Assembly: GCA_031552825.1 (NCBI GenBank)
Contig: JAVBMD010000040.1
Coordinates: 1 to 5,613, forward strand
DNA: 5,613 nucleotides
DNA from: WQXF01 sp031552825
Lineage (GTDB): Bacteria; Bacillota; Clostridia; Christensenellales; Aristaeellaceae
Direction: 5' to 3'
Shown one piece after another: positions 5,107-5,613 of the stretch. The notes under the pieces are model-generated. The model did not search any database. It was given only the letters and a program-made list of their open reading frames with translations, and was not told where the DNA came from. How positions within the stretch are numbered: the first letter of the stretch is position 1; the number at the start of each line of letters is the position of its first letter. The position numbers and the translations under genes were made by a program.

Positions 5107-5180
5107 GCGGGTGTAACTCAATGGTAGAGTGCTAGCTTCCCAAGCTAGTTACGTGGGTTCGATTCCCATCACCCGCTCCA
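5107..5180 (+). tRNA. tRNA-Gly (anticodon CCC)
   Basis: The cloverleaf folds completely. The acceptor GCGGGTG/CACCCGC (5107-5113 with 5170-5176) is joined by the D stem ACTC/GAGT and the anticodon stem CTAGC/GCTAG, whose loop TTCCCAA gives anticodon CCC. The T arm is GTGGG/CCCAT with loop TTCGATT. The discriminator is T and the 3' CCA is encoded (5178-5180). It reads GGG glycine codons. It lies between the strong promoter and tuf, so it is probably cut from a tRNA-tuf cotranscript. Confidence 0.95.
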
Positions 5181-5250
5181 TATCGGAGTACCAGCGCCCG
5201 GTCGATGCTGGGCTGCGCTGTCGGCCAACAATAATCTGCACAGGATGCTA

Positions 5251-5257
5251 AAGGAGG
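5251..5257 (+). promoter_or_regulatory. ribosome binding site of tuf
   Basis: AAGGAGG lies eight bases before the ATG at 5266, a strong site fitting a highly expressed protein. The 85-nt leader after the tRNA contains a possible weak stem CAGCGC (5192-5197) / GCGCTG (5215-5220). Confidence 0.85.
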
Positions 5258-5265
5258 AACTTCCC

Positions 5266-5613
<348 letters not shown>

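Overview
The window looks like a chromosomal segment of a GC-rich Clostridia-type Firmicute. The evidence is the block rlmB - NYN-domain/rae1 (yacP) - sigH, which matches the conserved Bacillus/Clostridium order. Supporting it are strong AGGAGG ribosome sites, a sporulation-type CwlD amidase, ThyX in place of ThyA, and an EF-Tu of Firmicute type. The narrower lineage (for example Christensenellales or Oscillospirales) is a guess. All recognised genes lie on the + strand.

Region 1-906 has no convincing protein gene. Positions 1-320 are packed with inverted repeats: stems at 42-59, 139-165, 166-185, 217-232 and 234-256. They end in a textbook intrinsic terminator at 297-319. Positions 411-700 switch abruptly to AT-rich DNA, about 29% GC in the stretch I counted. 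This part carries five same-direction DnaA-box-like nonamers at 534-646, one of them a perfect TTATCCACA on the minus strand. This is the most striking non-coding feature: a candidate chromosomal replication origin or another DnaA-binding locus, although no dnaA gene is visible.

Positions 907-1680 encode a CwlD-type N-acetylmuramoyl-L-alanine amidase. A perfect 22-bp tandem duplication covers its stop codon. The short gap to thyX holds an extended -10 promoter whose start point falls inside the 5' arm of a terminator-like hairpin. Readthrough from cwlD could therefore be stopped while thyX transcripts escape. Then follow thyX (1804-2547), an rlmB/SpoU-family 23S rRNA methyltransferase with an unusual tandem-repeat N-terminal tail (2586-3779), a Rae1/YacP-like NYN ribonuclease (3782-4294), and sigH (4368-4988). 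The last two are separated by a perfect 15-bp hairpin. ThyX, RlmB and the NYN protein are close-packed and probably cotranscribed. Their themes are dTMP supply, ribosome modification, translation-linked mRNA cleavage and stationary-phase/sporulation sigma control.

A near-consensus sigma-A promoter (TTGACA-17-TACAAT, 5054-5082) then drives tRNA-Gly(CCC) (5107-5180) and tuf, whose first 116 codons are present before the window ends. A large imperfect dyad is centred on the -35 box of this promoter and could be an operator.
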